This document shows positions 36,301-47,500 of a stretch of 64,000 nt of DNA, piece after piece. Made by a program: the position numbers and the translations under genes. Location: NCBI GenBank assembly GCA_032358165.1, contig JAALGY010000031.1:744001-808000 (forward strand). The letters run 5' to 3'. The stretch is from Diplosphaera chodatii (lineage: Eukaryota > Chlorophyta > Trebouxiophyceae > Prasiolales > Stichococcaceae). Position 1 is the stretch's first letter. Each line of letters opens with the position of its first letter. Below the pieces are notes generated by a model. It saw only the letters and a program-made list of their open reading frames with translations. It was not told the DNA's origin and did no database searches.

Positions 36301-37932
36301 CATGACAGGCTTGCAAGCACACCGGCTGCTGCCGCTGCTCCCGAGATACCTCAGCCGCGCCCCCAACCCATACTTGCTGCAGAGGCACGTCTACTGAACA
36401 CCATGTACAGCGTTTTGCAAAAGTTGCAGTTCTTCAGGCACATGTTACCTTGTGTTCCTCGTATCTGTTCATCCCATGTTTCCAATATGTAAGTTGTCCC
36501 ACCTCAACCTCTGCAGGAGGGCAACCGCAGCGCACAAGCAATAGTTGCCGGACTTCTGAAGCAACAGACTGAGCTGCAGCAGACCCTTAAGGTGAGTTCA
36601 GTCGCTCCTGCCATGCATCTGTTTTGCGCCGCTTGCATGCCAGACCTTGGGCGCTGACATGCTCACAATCGTGTTCCGTCAATGCCCCGGGTATGTAGGC
36701 TATGCACTCATCCTGGGGGCTTTCGTCTTTGAGATTGGGTTAATCTCCTTGTCACGTTAGTCACAGTACTTGCTTGCTTGTTTCATGCACAGGACATGGA
36801 GATGCAGTACCAGGGCAACGTAGCTATCGTGCAGAAGCGCCTCGACAAGCTGACACAGGTCTGTGGCCAAATTGTTGCATGGTGCCATGAAACCGCAAAT
36901 GTTCCTCTCGAAGGTTATCTGCTGGCCGTGCAGCAGACGCTCCCATCTGACTTGCCTCTGCACACCAGCTCGGTACAACTTATAGTACACTCATGATGTG
37001 CTGGTCGTGTGCAGACGATCACAGCACGCCAGAAGGCATTGCAACGGTCGGAGGTGGCGATGGCAGCGGCTGCGTGTGAAGGCAAGGCCAGCAACCTGCC
37101 GGCCACCTCAACACCGGGTAGCAGCACAGAAGACGCTGATGCCACAGCAGGCAATAGCAAGCACTGATTTCCTCTTCCGATTGTTCATATCAATGTCGTC
37201 ATGGCTGGGACTGGTCTCGGCAGCAGCTGTACATACACAGATGAGATCAACACGACACTCACTCAGTCCCATGTTTACGCAATCCATAGGCGGCGCTGTT
37301 GAGGGCGTCAGAGGACCCCAGCTGCCTGGTGCCATTCCAACACCGGCAGCGACCACATGCTCTCCAGCTGCTGCAACTGCTGCAAACATGCCTGCCCTCG
37401 CTGGAATGCAAGCCAGCGTCAACCCCTGGAATACGCCTGCTGACAACCCTTGTCTAGATGCAAAGGTAGGATATGACCAGCAGTCGTCACAATGCCTGGC
37501 ATGTTATGATGACATTGTGGCTGAGCATAGAACTTTCAGCAGGCCAACGAAAGATGCGGGAATATAGTGCTGCAGTGATGGCAGCCCTTCACACAGGCAC
37601 CAGCCTGTGGCATGACATGACTTGACTTGACTGTAGACATGATTGCAAATGCTGCCATCCATTTGCAGGCTTCAACACTTCTGAGATTACCCACAGAGGC
37701 GTCAGACATCATCGCACAGCTGCACACGTCTTCCAGCAGGCAGCCACAGCCTGCAGGTGGTGAGATCACGGCGAGGGTGCCACCACGCGCTGCGGCCAGC
37801 GCCCCAACAGGAGTTACAATGATGCCGCCAGTCATTCTTCCGCCTCCCGGTGCCCTGCAGCACACTGGCGCCCAGCCTGCAGGCGTCTGCCATCCTTGTG
37901 GCAGTGCTGCTTTTCAGCTCCGGGAGGCTTGA
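33384..37932 (+). CDS. ARID-domain chromatin protein with AT-hook and Tudor-like domain
   Basis: Best chain: 33384-33685, 33818-33896, 34035-34087, 34201-34264, 34399-34536, 34691-34831, 34999-35107, 35235-35507, 35702-35811, 35962-36411, 36517-36591, 36793-36858, 37015-37117, 37290-37465, 37669-37932 (about 800 residues). The ARID DNA-binding domain is at about 75-166 (DLLDSLTAFYKHRGEHAPHI, FYGQPINLHKLFNAVQQHGG, FEAYLLPFDQ). An AT-hook, RRKRRGRPGSS, follows at about 200. A Tudor-like domain is split over exons 9-10 (HRIGVLWPEHASYILGHI, LYDDGDREVLRLDSEQW). A repetitive Ala/Gln/Pro segment with GEPQQ repeats and a coiled coil come next. Intron phases support the end at 37932, but reading through exon 13 gives a stop at 37165-37167. 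The joints 35107/35235 and 36411/36517 were chosen by phase and are uncertain. ATG 33414 is an alternative start. Confidence 0.78.
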
Positions 37933-38499
37933 CGCATGCCGCCGCCGGGGGCCTACGTCTGCGCTGGCCATAGTGCACGTCCCGGGTGTGCCATGCCAGC
38001 AGAGTGCAGAGCAGGGGCCACCATTGCAGGGGTTTATCTGCCAGTGTGTACGGATGACTCGATGGCATGAGCAGGAGGAGCAGATTGGGACATGTGGTTA
38101 CGGCTGCACTTTGGTGCATCGCCATTAAGGCTGTTACTCATCTCGTGTCGTGTGCAGCTGTTGTTGCTGGAGAAGGTGTAAGCTTGAAAGGTGAACTACG
38201 ATTACAGAAGGCATAGACCACAAGCTCTGTAACCTGAACATCAAACAAATTCGAACATACAGCACCACTTGTATGGTAGGTGCTGACAGAGCACTGTTGT
38301 ACAAAGGGCAATCAATGCACAGGCCCTGGGTGCGCAAACGTTCAAGATGCAGTACAGAGACTGTTAGCCCTGACTGATGCCGATGGCATCTAGACATGTC
38401 AGGGGCAGCTGCTCGGGCAGGCCAGGCGACTCTTGGCCGCCCAGCTACTCATGACGCCGACGTCTTCCCAGTCAGACGCCAGAGTAGAGGCGCGGGGTC
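37933..38499. other. Convergent intergenic region, ARID gene and oxidase 3' ends
   Basis: About 570 bp holding the 3' untranslated regions of two converging genes. It is less GC-rich than the flanking exons. No feature was recognised. Confidence 0.5.
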
Positions 38500-41155
38500 C
38501 TACAGCATAGACCTGCCCTGCTGGGCTGGCGACAGCTGTCCGCCTGGCCCCAGCACCAGGCTTCGGGTGATGTGCTTTAGGCTGGGGCACCCTGTCAATA
38601 CCTGCGGCGATCATGACATCCGTGTGCAGCGCAGTTGCTGGACAGCCTGCTCTGGGAAAGCAGGGGGAACATCAGACTTGCTACAGCCCATCGCAGCGGG
38701 GTGCAGGCAGCAGGCACCTGTGCCTGTTCAGAGGAGGCTAGCGACATAGAGCATTGGCACACAGCAGGCATGTCGGACGGTGACATGCAGATGGTGTTGG
38801 GCGGGACGCGCCATGGCCAGCTCCAGCTCGGAGTGCAGCGCACGCAGCACCTGCTCCACGCCACGCCGCCCGCCCAGCGCCAGGCCCCACAGCACCGGCC
38901 GCCCCAGCAGCACCGCGTCCGCGCCCAGCGCCAGCGCCTGCGGGTCACATTGCACCAGCGACTTGGCTATCGGACCTGGCGCCGCGGGGATGACTTTGTT
39001 GCATGCTGCTCACGCAGCGTGCCAACATGGGTACACTGCCCCAGCGGCGATGCGTTTGGCCCAAGTGCCCGGGTGTCTCAACCTACGTACCTTCAGGGCA
39101 ACCAGGAAAGACCAGATGCTATAGAATGTCAAGATATCCCAGCGTTGCAGGTACCTTGAGCACATCAGTGCCACGCCGGACACCGCCGTCAACGATGAGC
39201 GGCACAACATGCCCGATTGCATCGATCACATGCGGCAGCATGTCAACCGCAGCGGGGGCGCAGTCGCACTGCCGCCCGCCATGGTTGCTGCAGTGCCACG
39301 GCATGACCTCTGTTGTGATTGCTGACCAACTTCGAAGCAGCTCTCTGTGTTGCAGCTACAGCAGTTCAGCACCCAAGTGCAAGTGTGCCGCAAGACTGTG
39401 CAGCCACGGAGGTGAACAATGCACACCTGAGGATGATGCCGTCCACTCCTGCGCGCACCGCAAGCTGCGCATCCGCTGGGGCCAGCACCCCCTGCGGCAA
39501 GCAGCTGGGACGTCAACACGCGGCGGAGCCCGTGCAAGCATCTGACATGTGTGCACTTCCTGACAAGACAACCACACCACGTGGCTACTCCAGGAGGTAT
39601 GTACCTTGACATAGATGGGCATGCGTGTGACCGTGCGCAGCCACGCCACAAACTCCCATGTCACCGATGCGTCGATCTGCTTCGTAAACACCTGCAAGTG
39701 AGTCAGCCACCAGTCATGATGCATCATGCTTGGGACTGCACATAGCAGCTGTTCCCAGCTGGTCAAGGCCCTGATATGACGTCATGCTGCAGCATGAACA
39801 GGTTCACGATGCTCCAAGGCGGGATTTGGGGGCGGTGTAGACACAATGCCTCGGCCACATTCCCGGCACCTGGGCGATGCCGGAGCCCTCGGCCTCCTGG
39901 TGCTGGCTGTACACCGGCAGCTGCAGGCTGCTGTGCTCCAGGTTGGCCAGCTTCAGGCCGTCCGGCAGCAGGAACCTGCACTTGCCACCGCAGCATCGCA
40001 TGTGCCCCCAACCCACGCGTGTGCTGCTGGCGGTTCATGAAGTGGCCGTGGGATATGCTGGTACCTGTTCTTTACATCTGCTTCCCTCCTCCCTGCAGGA
40101 AATGGCATCACAGGAAGGAACTTTGTAACTACCAGAGTGCTCGTTGTTTTCACATCTTGGTCTGCTGCAGACAGTGGCTGGCATGTGAGTACCTGGGAGC
40201 ATCTACAGTGACTGCCAGCGCCGCATACCCGGCTTTCTCAGCTCTCTGCATGTGCCACAACACGCTTGGTTTAAGGCACCTTGGTTTGGGGTCAGCATGA
40301 GCCATGCCCCTTTAGGTAGAAATTGGCAGGCTGCGGCTGATGGTTGCTGGCTCACCTGTACAATCTCACGGGTGAAGTTCCTGTCCCTCAGCACGTACAG
40401 CTGGAAGAAGAGTGTCCCAGGGTCCTCGCTGGCTGCAGCTATGTCCTCAAGCGTAGCTGTTCCCATGGTGGACACGCCCTGCAAGCATCACAATGGAATC
40501 CCACGGGCCACTCCTTCAGCCTGCAACCTGTCTTGCATGCTGGTGGTCTGGCTTCAGCACTGCAAGCAGGCCGGGTGACCAGGACCCAGGCAAGTTGGGT
40601 CATCAAGGCGAGCAGCAGTGTACCATGGAGGTGCCAACGGCGGAGCATGCGCGGGCAACAGCCAGCTCGCCATCGGGGTGTGCCATGCCCTGCATCGCCA
40701 TCGGCGCCACGAAGATCGGCATGCTGAATGTCTTGCCTGCATGACACCATGTTCGGCACAGTTGCACGTCACAATTTGTCCAAGATACATCGCACTCTAT
40801 AATTCTCATCCATAAAGATGCTTCATGGCGGTTCATGTACTGCAGTGGTGCACGACCTGCATGCGAGCTGGCTGTCGACCTCACCAAAGAACGAGACGGA
40901 GGTGTCGACTGTAGACACATCCACCATCATGCGGGGCAGCAGCCGCAGCCGCCGGAAGCCGTCGCGGTTCTCCTGCATCGTCTCCCCGCCGCCGGCGCCG
41001 CTGGCATAGTAGCTGTATGCATTGGTGGTCAGCTTCAGTTTCGCCATGGCCTCTAGCTCGATGAGGTTTGAGAACTTCATTGCGCCCGCCTGCTGCTGCT
41101 TTGGCTGCTGCGTTACGCGCCGCGGCTGCGTTGAGCTGGCTGCTGTGTCGGCCAT
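38500..41155 (-). CDS. GOX: FMN-dependent (S)-2-hydroxy-acid oxidase, glycolate/lactate oxidase family
   Basis: Exons: 40885-41155, 40624-40736, 40356-40478, 40193-40245, 40065-40092 (or 40065-40088), 39870-39975, 39605-39691, 39427-39491, 39155-39287, 38808-38937, 38500-38591; about 398 residues. An N-terminal Gln-rich extension of 25 residues precedes [20 protein letters not shown]. Active-site blocks of the alpha-hydroxy-acid oxidase TIM barrel are present: [35 protein letters not shown] (flavin lysine), SNHGGRQ (catalytic His and Arg), [15 protein letters not shown] and [10 protein letters not shown]. It oxidises glycolate or L-lactate to the 2-oxo acid with release of hydrogen peroxide. 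The Chlamydomonas homologue was shown to be a lactate oxidase, so the substrate is open. The end RSML resembles a weak peroxisomal PTS1. Exons 4 and 5 do not join in phase with the canonical acceptor. Confidence 0.87.
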
Positions 41156-41625
41156 GCTGCTGCACGACAATCCTCTGTACCAGAGCAGTCACAGCATGTT
41201 AACACCCATCATGCATGGTGGCGGAAGGGGAAGTCTGCGATTTGCAATTTGCCCGAAGTGTCCGAGTTCGTATATCAAGGTGCGCTAGTAGTGCTTGGGT
41301 GATCATGAGTGTATGTCAGGCTCAGAAACCCAGCGAAGGCGACGGATCATGCATGGTATTGCTACATCTCGATCGGCATCTACCACGCTACGCGGTCAGG
41401 TGCCATATGATTGCCACAGAACTGCAATGCGTAGGTGATGACAAGTCTGCATCAGCGTGCAAATGCAGGTCTGCTGTTCAGCGCCAGTGCATTCTCATTC
41501 ATCTGCACCTGCATGCATGATTGCATAATCGGGTCCCTCGACATGCATGCATCCAGCTAATCTTGATGCATATGCTCAGTCGCACAGGTGCATCGCTCCC
41601 ACCTTGTCTGGCATCACGTATCACA
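41156..41625. promoter_or_regulatory. 470-bp divergent promoter region between oxidase and PsbP-domain genes
   Basis: The oxidase starts at 41155 on the minus strand and the PsbP-domain protein at 41626 on the plus strand, so both promoters must share this interval. No TATA box or known light- or CO2-response element can be named with confidence. Several ATGCATG-like motifs occur (41210-41220, 41350, 41510-41550). Confidence 0.5.
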
Positions 41626-43917
41626 ATGCAGGTCGCCCCTGTTGCACATAGCTCATGCCCACTCCGCACGCAGGGCGCGGTCATGCGCCCCCGGAGACTC
41701 AGGGAACCCACGCGCAGGCATCGATGCTGCCACGCAGCCGCCCAGAACGACTCAGGAGACAGCACAGGCAAGAACCTCTGGCCGATGCACATCCCTGATC
41801 TGAAATCCCACCATCTTTCCGTGAGCATGTTGTAGTGCGCGCGCACACATGCAGCGCTGACGCCTGCCAGATCAGCATGTCCACCAGCACTGCTTGCTTA
41901 CAGGACGGGAGGCCACGTCCAGCACACAGGACGCGCCACAGCCGCGCCCGAGCCCCGGCAACGGCGTCGAGACCGTGCAGTGGGGCGGGACGCTGCCCAG
42001 CGGCCGGCGCGCGGTGGTCGGCGGGTTGACAGGCCTGACCATAGGTGCCGGCTGTGCTGAACTTTGGCTCCGGTCAGCTGGATGTTCTCCACAAGCTGCA
42101 CGGCATGTTTGCTCAGGCCTGCAGCTGCTGATAGATAAACTGCTGCAAAGGAGTCTCCTTGTAGGCGGTACACCGGTGCTCTGCAGCATTGGTGGGCAAC
42201 CTGGGCGGACTGACCAGCAACCTGCTGAGCTTGGACGGTGGCAGAACGGCAGCCGCGCTGCGCGCCGATGTGCTCATCCCTGTGCTAGGCTACAAGCGGG
42301 CGCTGAACAAGCAGACCGGCTATGGTGAGCCCTTGTGCAAAGTCCCACTGGGGGCACGGTGGCACCAGGTTGCAAAGGGGACATCGGCAGTGCATTAGGC
42401 TCTCGAGTCTTCCATGCATGTGGTGTTCCTGATGCAGAGTTCCAGTACCCGGCCTCGTGGCTGGTGGACCAGCGGCTGTTCAGGCGGGCGGCCGAGCAGG
42501 CCGAAAGGCGGCGGCCCCTGGACCCCCCGTCCTTGCGGTGCGCTTGGAGCACCTCCCAGTTGGGTCGTGCACTGCTGCGGTCGGCCCCACACGGCTGCAG
42601 CTGTTAAGGGAGGAGCTGCATTCGTGGCATTCAGCTTGCCGTAGTGTGCGGTGTTGACCAGCTCTGCATGTCCTTTTGCTTTTTGGTCATGCACCAAAGC
42701 ACCAAGTCTCCATGCAAGAGGCAGAGCACTCTGTCCACACATGCAGCAGTCGTTCGCCCGCAGGTCGCCGCAAGCACAGCCGGAGCGCCGGGTGGCAGAG
42801 CCGACCATTGCATATGGTGCGTGCTCCAGTTGTTCAGTTTGGAAGGGTTGGAATGCATGATGGAAAGTATGCCAAGTCAGCGATTGAGCACCAGGTGCAC
42901 CGAAAGCCTCTGCTGGCTGTTCCAGCGCAATTGAGTTGTTTCAGACCCTCGGCAACGCCGTGTCAGTTTCGTGTCAGGTCCGCCAGGCAGCACTGGGGAG
43001 GAGAACGTGAGCATCATCGCAGCGCCCATCCAACCTGGCTTCAGGTGCGATGCCTAAGCTTCTATTGGTGCCAGCTGTAGCCGAAGACCGCAGAGCCTGC
43101 ATTGGGGTTGACATCTGCATCCTATGGCACAGCCAATGCCACGCCAAGCGAAAGTGCAGCATGCAGGCACACAGAGAGGCAACCATGATTCAGCTCGGAC
43201 ACCGCATCTTAGGCTCAGTCGACCCGACCACAGACCAGGCACTAAATGGTTCTGTACTTGAGACAGCCTCACCCACCTTACAGGTTGCAGGACCTGGGCT
43301 CAGCGGAGCAGGCGGGGCAGCGGTTTCTGTCCACCACCGTTGCGCCGGAGGGCAGTGGCCGGGAGGCCACCCTGCTGGCGGCCAATGCCAGGTGCACAAG
43401 GTCCTTATAGATTTTTGGGTGACAACTGCGCAATCGTTTCGAGCTTGGAGTTTACATACCCTTTCATTCCAAAGGACTTGCACCTAGGCTGTGAGTAATG
43501 TTGCACACACGCACATGCATGGTGTGCTCATTGAGGTTTTGCAAGTGTCCGTCATGCATGCTGTCTTGACACTCTGTCACAAACACAACCACCGACAACG
43601 TCAAAACTTCGCGGGCGCAGGCGAGACGGGAATGGGGTGCTGTACTACTACCTGGAGTTTACAGTGCGGAGTCCGACGCTGTTCCGGCACAACGTCTCCG
43701 TGTATGCAGCCAGGCAAGCTACTGCACATGCCGCATGTGGCGAAGGGCAGTGCAGCGTATGCTTGCACATGAAAATGCATACCAGCTTCCTGAACTGGCA
43801 TCCTTGTGCCGCAGGGCCGGATTGCTGTACACTCTGAACGTCCAGTGCCCAGAGCAGAAGTGGGCAGAAGAGGAGAGTATGCTGCGGCCCATCGCAGAGT
43901 CATTCAATATCTTGTGA
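41626..43917 (+). CDS. Thylakoid-lumen PsbP-domain protein (PPD family)
   Basis: Nine exons in perfect phase: 41626-41767, 41904-42044, 42187-42324, 42438-42537, 42764-42816, 42978-43044, 43284-43391, 43621-43713, 43815-43917 (314 residues). The N-terminus is a Ser/Arg/Ala chloroplast transit peptide (MQVAPVAHSSCPLRTQGAVM). A twin-arginine hydrophobic signal follows at about 83-105 (GRRAVVGGLTGLTIALVGNL), as expected for Tat import into the lumen. The PsbP fold spans about 125-314: GYEFQYPASW, ENVSIIAAPIQPGF, QRFLSTTVAPEGSGREATLL, YYYLEFTV, FRHNVSVYAARAGLLYTLN, ending AESFNIL. PsbP-domain proteins serve photosystem assembly or repair in the lumen; which member this is cannot be told. Introns 41768-41903 and 43714-43814 have GC donors. 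Confidence 0.92.
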
Positions 43918-44588
43918 CCCTGCCTCTTGCTGCTGCAGCAGACGGTGTACAATGTGTTGTTTCACAGTCCTAATAATAGTCGTCATCGCCAAACTGCAGT
44001 CATTCCCAATAGATGTAAGGCACGGCAAGGGCATGGGGCTGCCAAATTCAAAGCATGGAAACCAGAAAATCACACTGCCGGCAGGGGTGCACCCTCCAGT
44101 TGTTTTGAAAACAAACCACTCTACACACTCGTGCGAAGCACGTCGCACCACGAGTGCAAGGTCATCACATGATGACCAGCAGGCACTACATGGCACAGGT
44201 GTCTGTGATGATTCCGCTAGACCCCCAATCACGGTTCTCGGCGCCAGTTTCACGAAGGGGTTCCAGACGACCTATCCATATGTGCGCGCACTATGTGCGG
44301 GATGGGCTCCAAGATCGTACTTTAGAGCAGGCCAGGCTCACATCAAGGGGCAACAATGTTGGGAGGTGCTGCTGTGGTGCTGCAACGGGCATCACTCACG
44401 TAGTAGTTGTGATCTGTCACAATCTACAATCTACAATCTACAATCTAAACGCCGCACCGCTGCATGCTGTCACCAGCATGTAGCGATCGCGGGTTGGCCT
44501 CTGCTGCCCCACCACTGTGCGGCACTGTGTGGGCGATGCATAGGCGAACTTGCAGCCGGCCACTGCTGGCTGTGTGCCAGGGTGGCCG
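43918..44588. other. Convergent intergenic region, PsbP-domain and kinase 3' ends
   Basis: About 670 bp of 3' flanking sequence for two converging genes. The long plus-strand frame that crosses it (43952-45271) is a shadow of the kinase exons. A 7-bp tandem repeat is listed separately. Confidence 0.5.
44421..44448. repeat. Tandem AATCTAC heptamer, four copies
   Basis: Four consecutive heptamers (AATCTAC), the last slightly changed, in the convergent intergenic region between the PsbP-domain gene and the kinase gene. Confidence 0.85.
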
Positions 44589-47500
44589 TCACTCCCAGTA
44601 CTGCTGCGGGGCGGTGCTCCCGGCGCGGGCGCCGCCAAAGCAGGCGCAGCAGCCGCCGCGTGCTCGGCGCTCCTCCGCAGCCGCCCGCCGGTTTTTCGCA
44701 TCCCGCTCGTCCCACCGCCTCGGCAGCCCGGCCTCGTGCATCGCCCGCAGCCGCTTGGCGACCTGCATGTCCGGCGTTGCATGTAGGATTTTGCACGGTG
44801 TTTGCCACCGGATGGCTTGGACCAACCCACTGTTTGTTGGCTCCAGTGGAGCACCATCCGATTCAGGAGCATGACAACGTGCACGGTTCCGGGACACAGA
44901 GTCGAGACACAGTCAGGTGCAGAAGTGCAGCTGAGCATCGAGCTGTGCTGTTCATGGGATACATTGGGACATGGCGGGTGCCGTGCTTCACCTTGGCGGC
45001 GGAGGGGCGTGCGATGGGGTTGGACTGCCAGCAGTCGGCGATCAGGGCGGCGACCTCGGGGGGCCAGTCGCCGGGCAGGCACTGCCGGAAGCCGCCCGCC
45101 ACCCGCTCGGCGTACTGGAACACCCGGTCCACCATGTCTGCACGGCAGGCACGGTTGTGTTCCCACAGCATGTTTGCGCTGTGCCTGTCGAAAGCATGGC
45201 CGGACGCCGCGGCAAGCACTGAGTGGGCTACGGCTAGCATGCCAGCACAGTGCCTGCAGGACTTGAGATGAACGGATGCTGACGTAAAATTGGTTGGAGA
45301 TGATGACAGGATCTGTGAGGTGAACATGCTGCCAGCATCGTGGCACCTTCGCCTGCCACGATGGCGATGGTGGGCGTGTAGGACAGCAGCTCCCACATGA
45401 CGATGCCGAGGGAGAACACATCCACCTTCTCGTTGTAGAAGGTGCCGCGCAGCACCTGCAGACCACGCCACATCAGGCCTGCCTGAGTCTCATGCACCTC
45501 AGGCTGTGTGTCCTGATGCACGTTTGGATCAGAGCGGAACCCGTGTGCCATCCCGTGGCTGAAGTCAGCGACCACAGCATTCAATCTGCTGTGCCAATAC
45601 GCCTGGGACGCCCAACCTTGTGAGGCCGGCACGACACAGAGCAGACGACGGCAGCCTGGTCTCTTCAATGGTGAGCTCCAGACTTGCAGCGCTGCTTGCA
45701 GGATTGCTCACGAGTTGGAACTTTCAGCACTTCAAGTCAACAGGGCACCTCGGGCGCCATGTAGCACAGGCTGCCGGTCTGCCCTGTCATGCGGTACGCC
45801 ATGTTGGCCTGCGCCAGGTGCACGCTGCCGTCGTTGGTGGCGTCCGACGAGTACCCGCAGCTGGCCCGCGCCAGCGACGCCTGCGAACACACCCCAGACG
45901 CGATGTCAATGGGCAATATTGCGAGACAGGACAAGCAGGAAGTCGCACTTGTCTCAAGGCTTACAGAGTGTGGCTGCCCTTGGCATGCAGCAAGCATGAG
46001 GATGGCAGGCAGGTGACACCAGTCAAGCCCGTGGTGCAATGGTGCCTGCGAGCTGGAGGAGCTATGTGCCATTGCCTGGAGGGCTCAGCACAGGCACGCT
46101 CGGCTCCAGTGAGCTGGCGCACGGCAGCGTGAGGGCGCACCTTCTTCAGCTGCGCCATCATGGCGTGGCTGGTGCGGCGCGTGGCGCTGCGCGCGTTGCT
46201 GGGCGAGTCGGTGTCGCTGCTGACTGAGGTGCGCCGCGTGCTCTTGCGCGATGCCACCTGCAGACATTAACGCTCATACTGCAGGTGGAGCAGGTGGACG
46301 ACTGAGCAGCAACTGCGCATGCACATGCTGCGAGCGTGCTGCATGCCTGCACAAGCGGTTTCGCAATATGCAGCATGCGCGAGGTGCACAGCTGCTGCGG
46401 CATGCGGTTGTCAACAGGACATTGGCGCTTGCTGCTCACCAACGCAAACAGCGCCTGCACGCTGCCGTGCACGCTGCCACTGCGCCGGCTGCTGGTGGCT
46501 GCGGTGGCGGCGCCAGCGGCGCCGGCCACAGAGTCGCCCCTGGCCGGGCTGCCAGCTGCCGCCAAGGCGTCCTCGACGCCGGAGAGCCGGCTCTCGCGTA
46601 GCTTGGCGGCGGTGCCGGCGTTCACGGCCGCCTGCCGCGCGTGCGCCGACCCTGCCTTCTCGTCCAGCTGCTGCGACACCATCCTGCGCATGCCGCAAGC
46701 CATGTTGCCTGACCATGCACCATCCAGCATTCCTTTTAACCAAGGATAGCAGGCAAGACTGAGAGGAGCCCATGCTGCACAGTCCGGTGGTACTGCAACA
46801 TTGGCAGGTGGCTGATCTGTTTGTGCCTTTGATCACAACGTGCCAGAGAAATTGAGTGCCGCCGACAGCGCAGTTCATGGGCATTCGCCGAGCCAGCGCC
46901 GCGGGCCCCGGCCGCACCTGATGCCGCGCAGGCGCTGCGCGACGCCGGAGCCGCGGGGCAGCGGGGGCAGGCGGGCGGCGGGGCCGCGCTCTTCTCCCCG
47001 GTCCAGCACCCCCATTGACTTGGTGGCCAGGCACGGCGGCGCACCCGCCGCCGGCTGCGCCGCCACTGCCGCCTGCACCCCGGAATGCTATCCAAAAGTG
47101 ACCACTGTTCGACCTGCATGTCCTTGTCAAATGTGCAGAAGGGCTTGCGCGCGAGAAGGCTGCCGACAGGCTTGTCGGATCCGTTCTGCGAGATGAACAC
47201 TCCGGATGACGAGCCCGAACACTCCCATCGGCATTGCAGTACCGTGTGCCCTAATTTATGCAAGCAGGAAGGTGCACAGGGTGCTCAATCCGAGATTCGG
47301 CGGCCCACCCGCATCATGTGCTTGGACAGCGGGCCGCTGTTGGAGCGGCGGGCGGTGGCGCCCCCCAGCACCGCGTCCTGTCCCAGCGGCAGCGCCCCCA
47401 TGAGCTGCGCCTCGGCGGGGTGCGCCGCCGGCCACGGCGGCGTGGGCTGGAAGGTGATCGCGCCCGGCGCCTGGCGAGAGGGAGGCCAGAGCTGCTCGGG

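Noticed and set aside
43952..45271. 439-codon open frame on the plus strand
   Set aside because: Antisense shadow of kinase exons 18-19; no homology, and the kinase frames on the other strand are in perfect phase.
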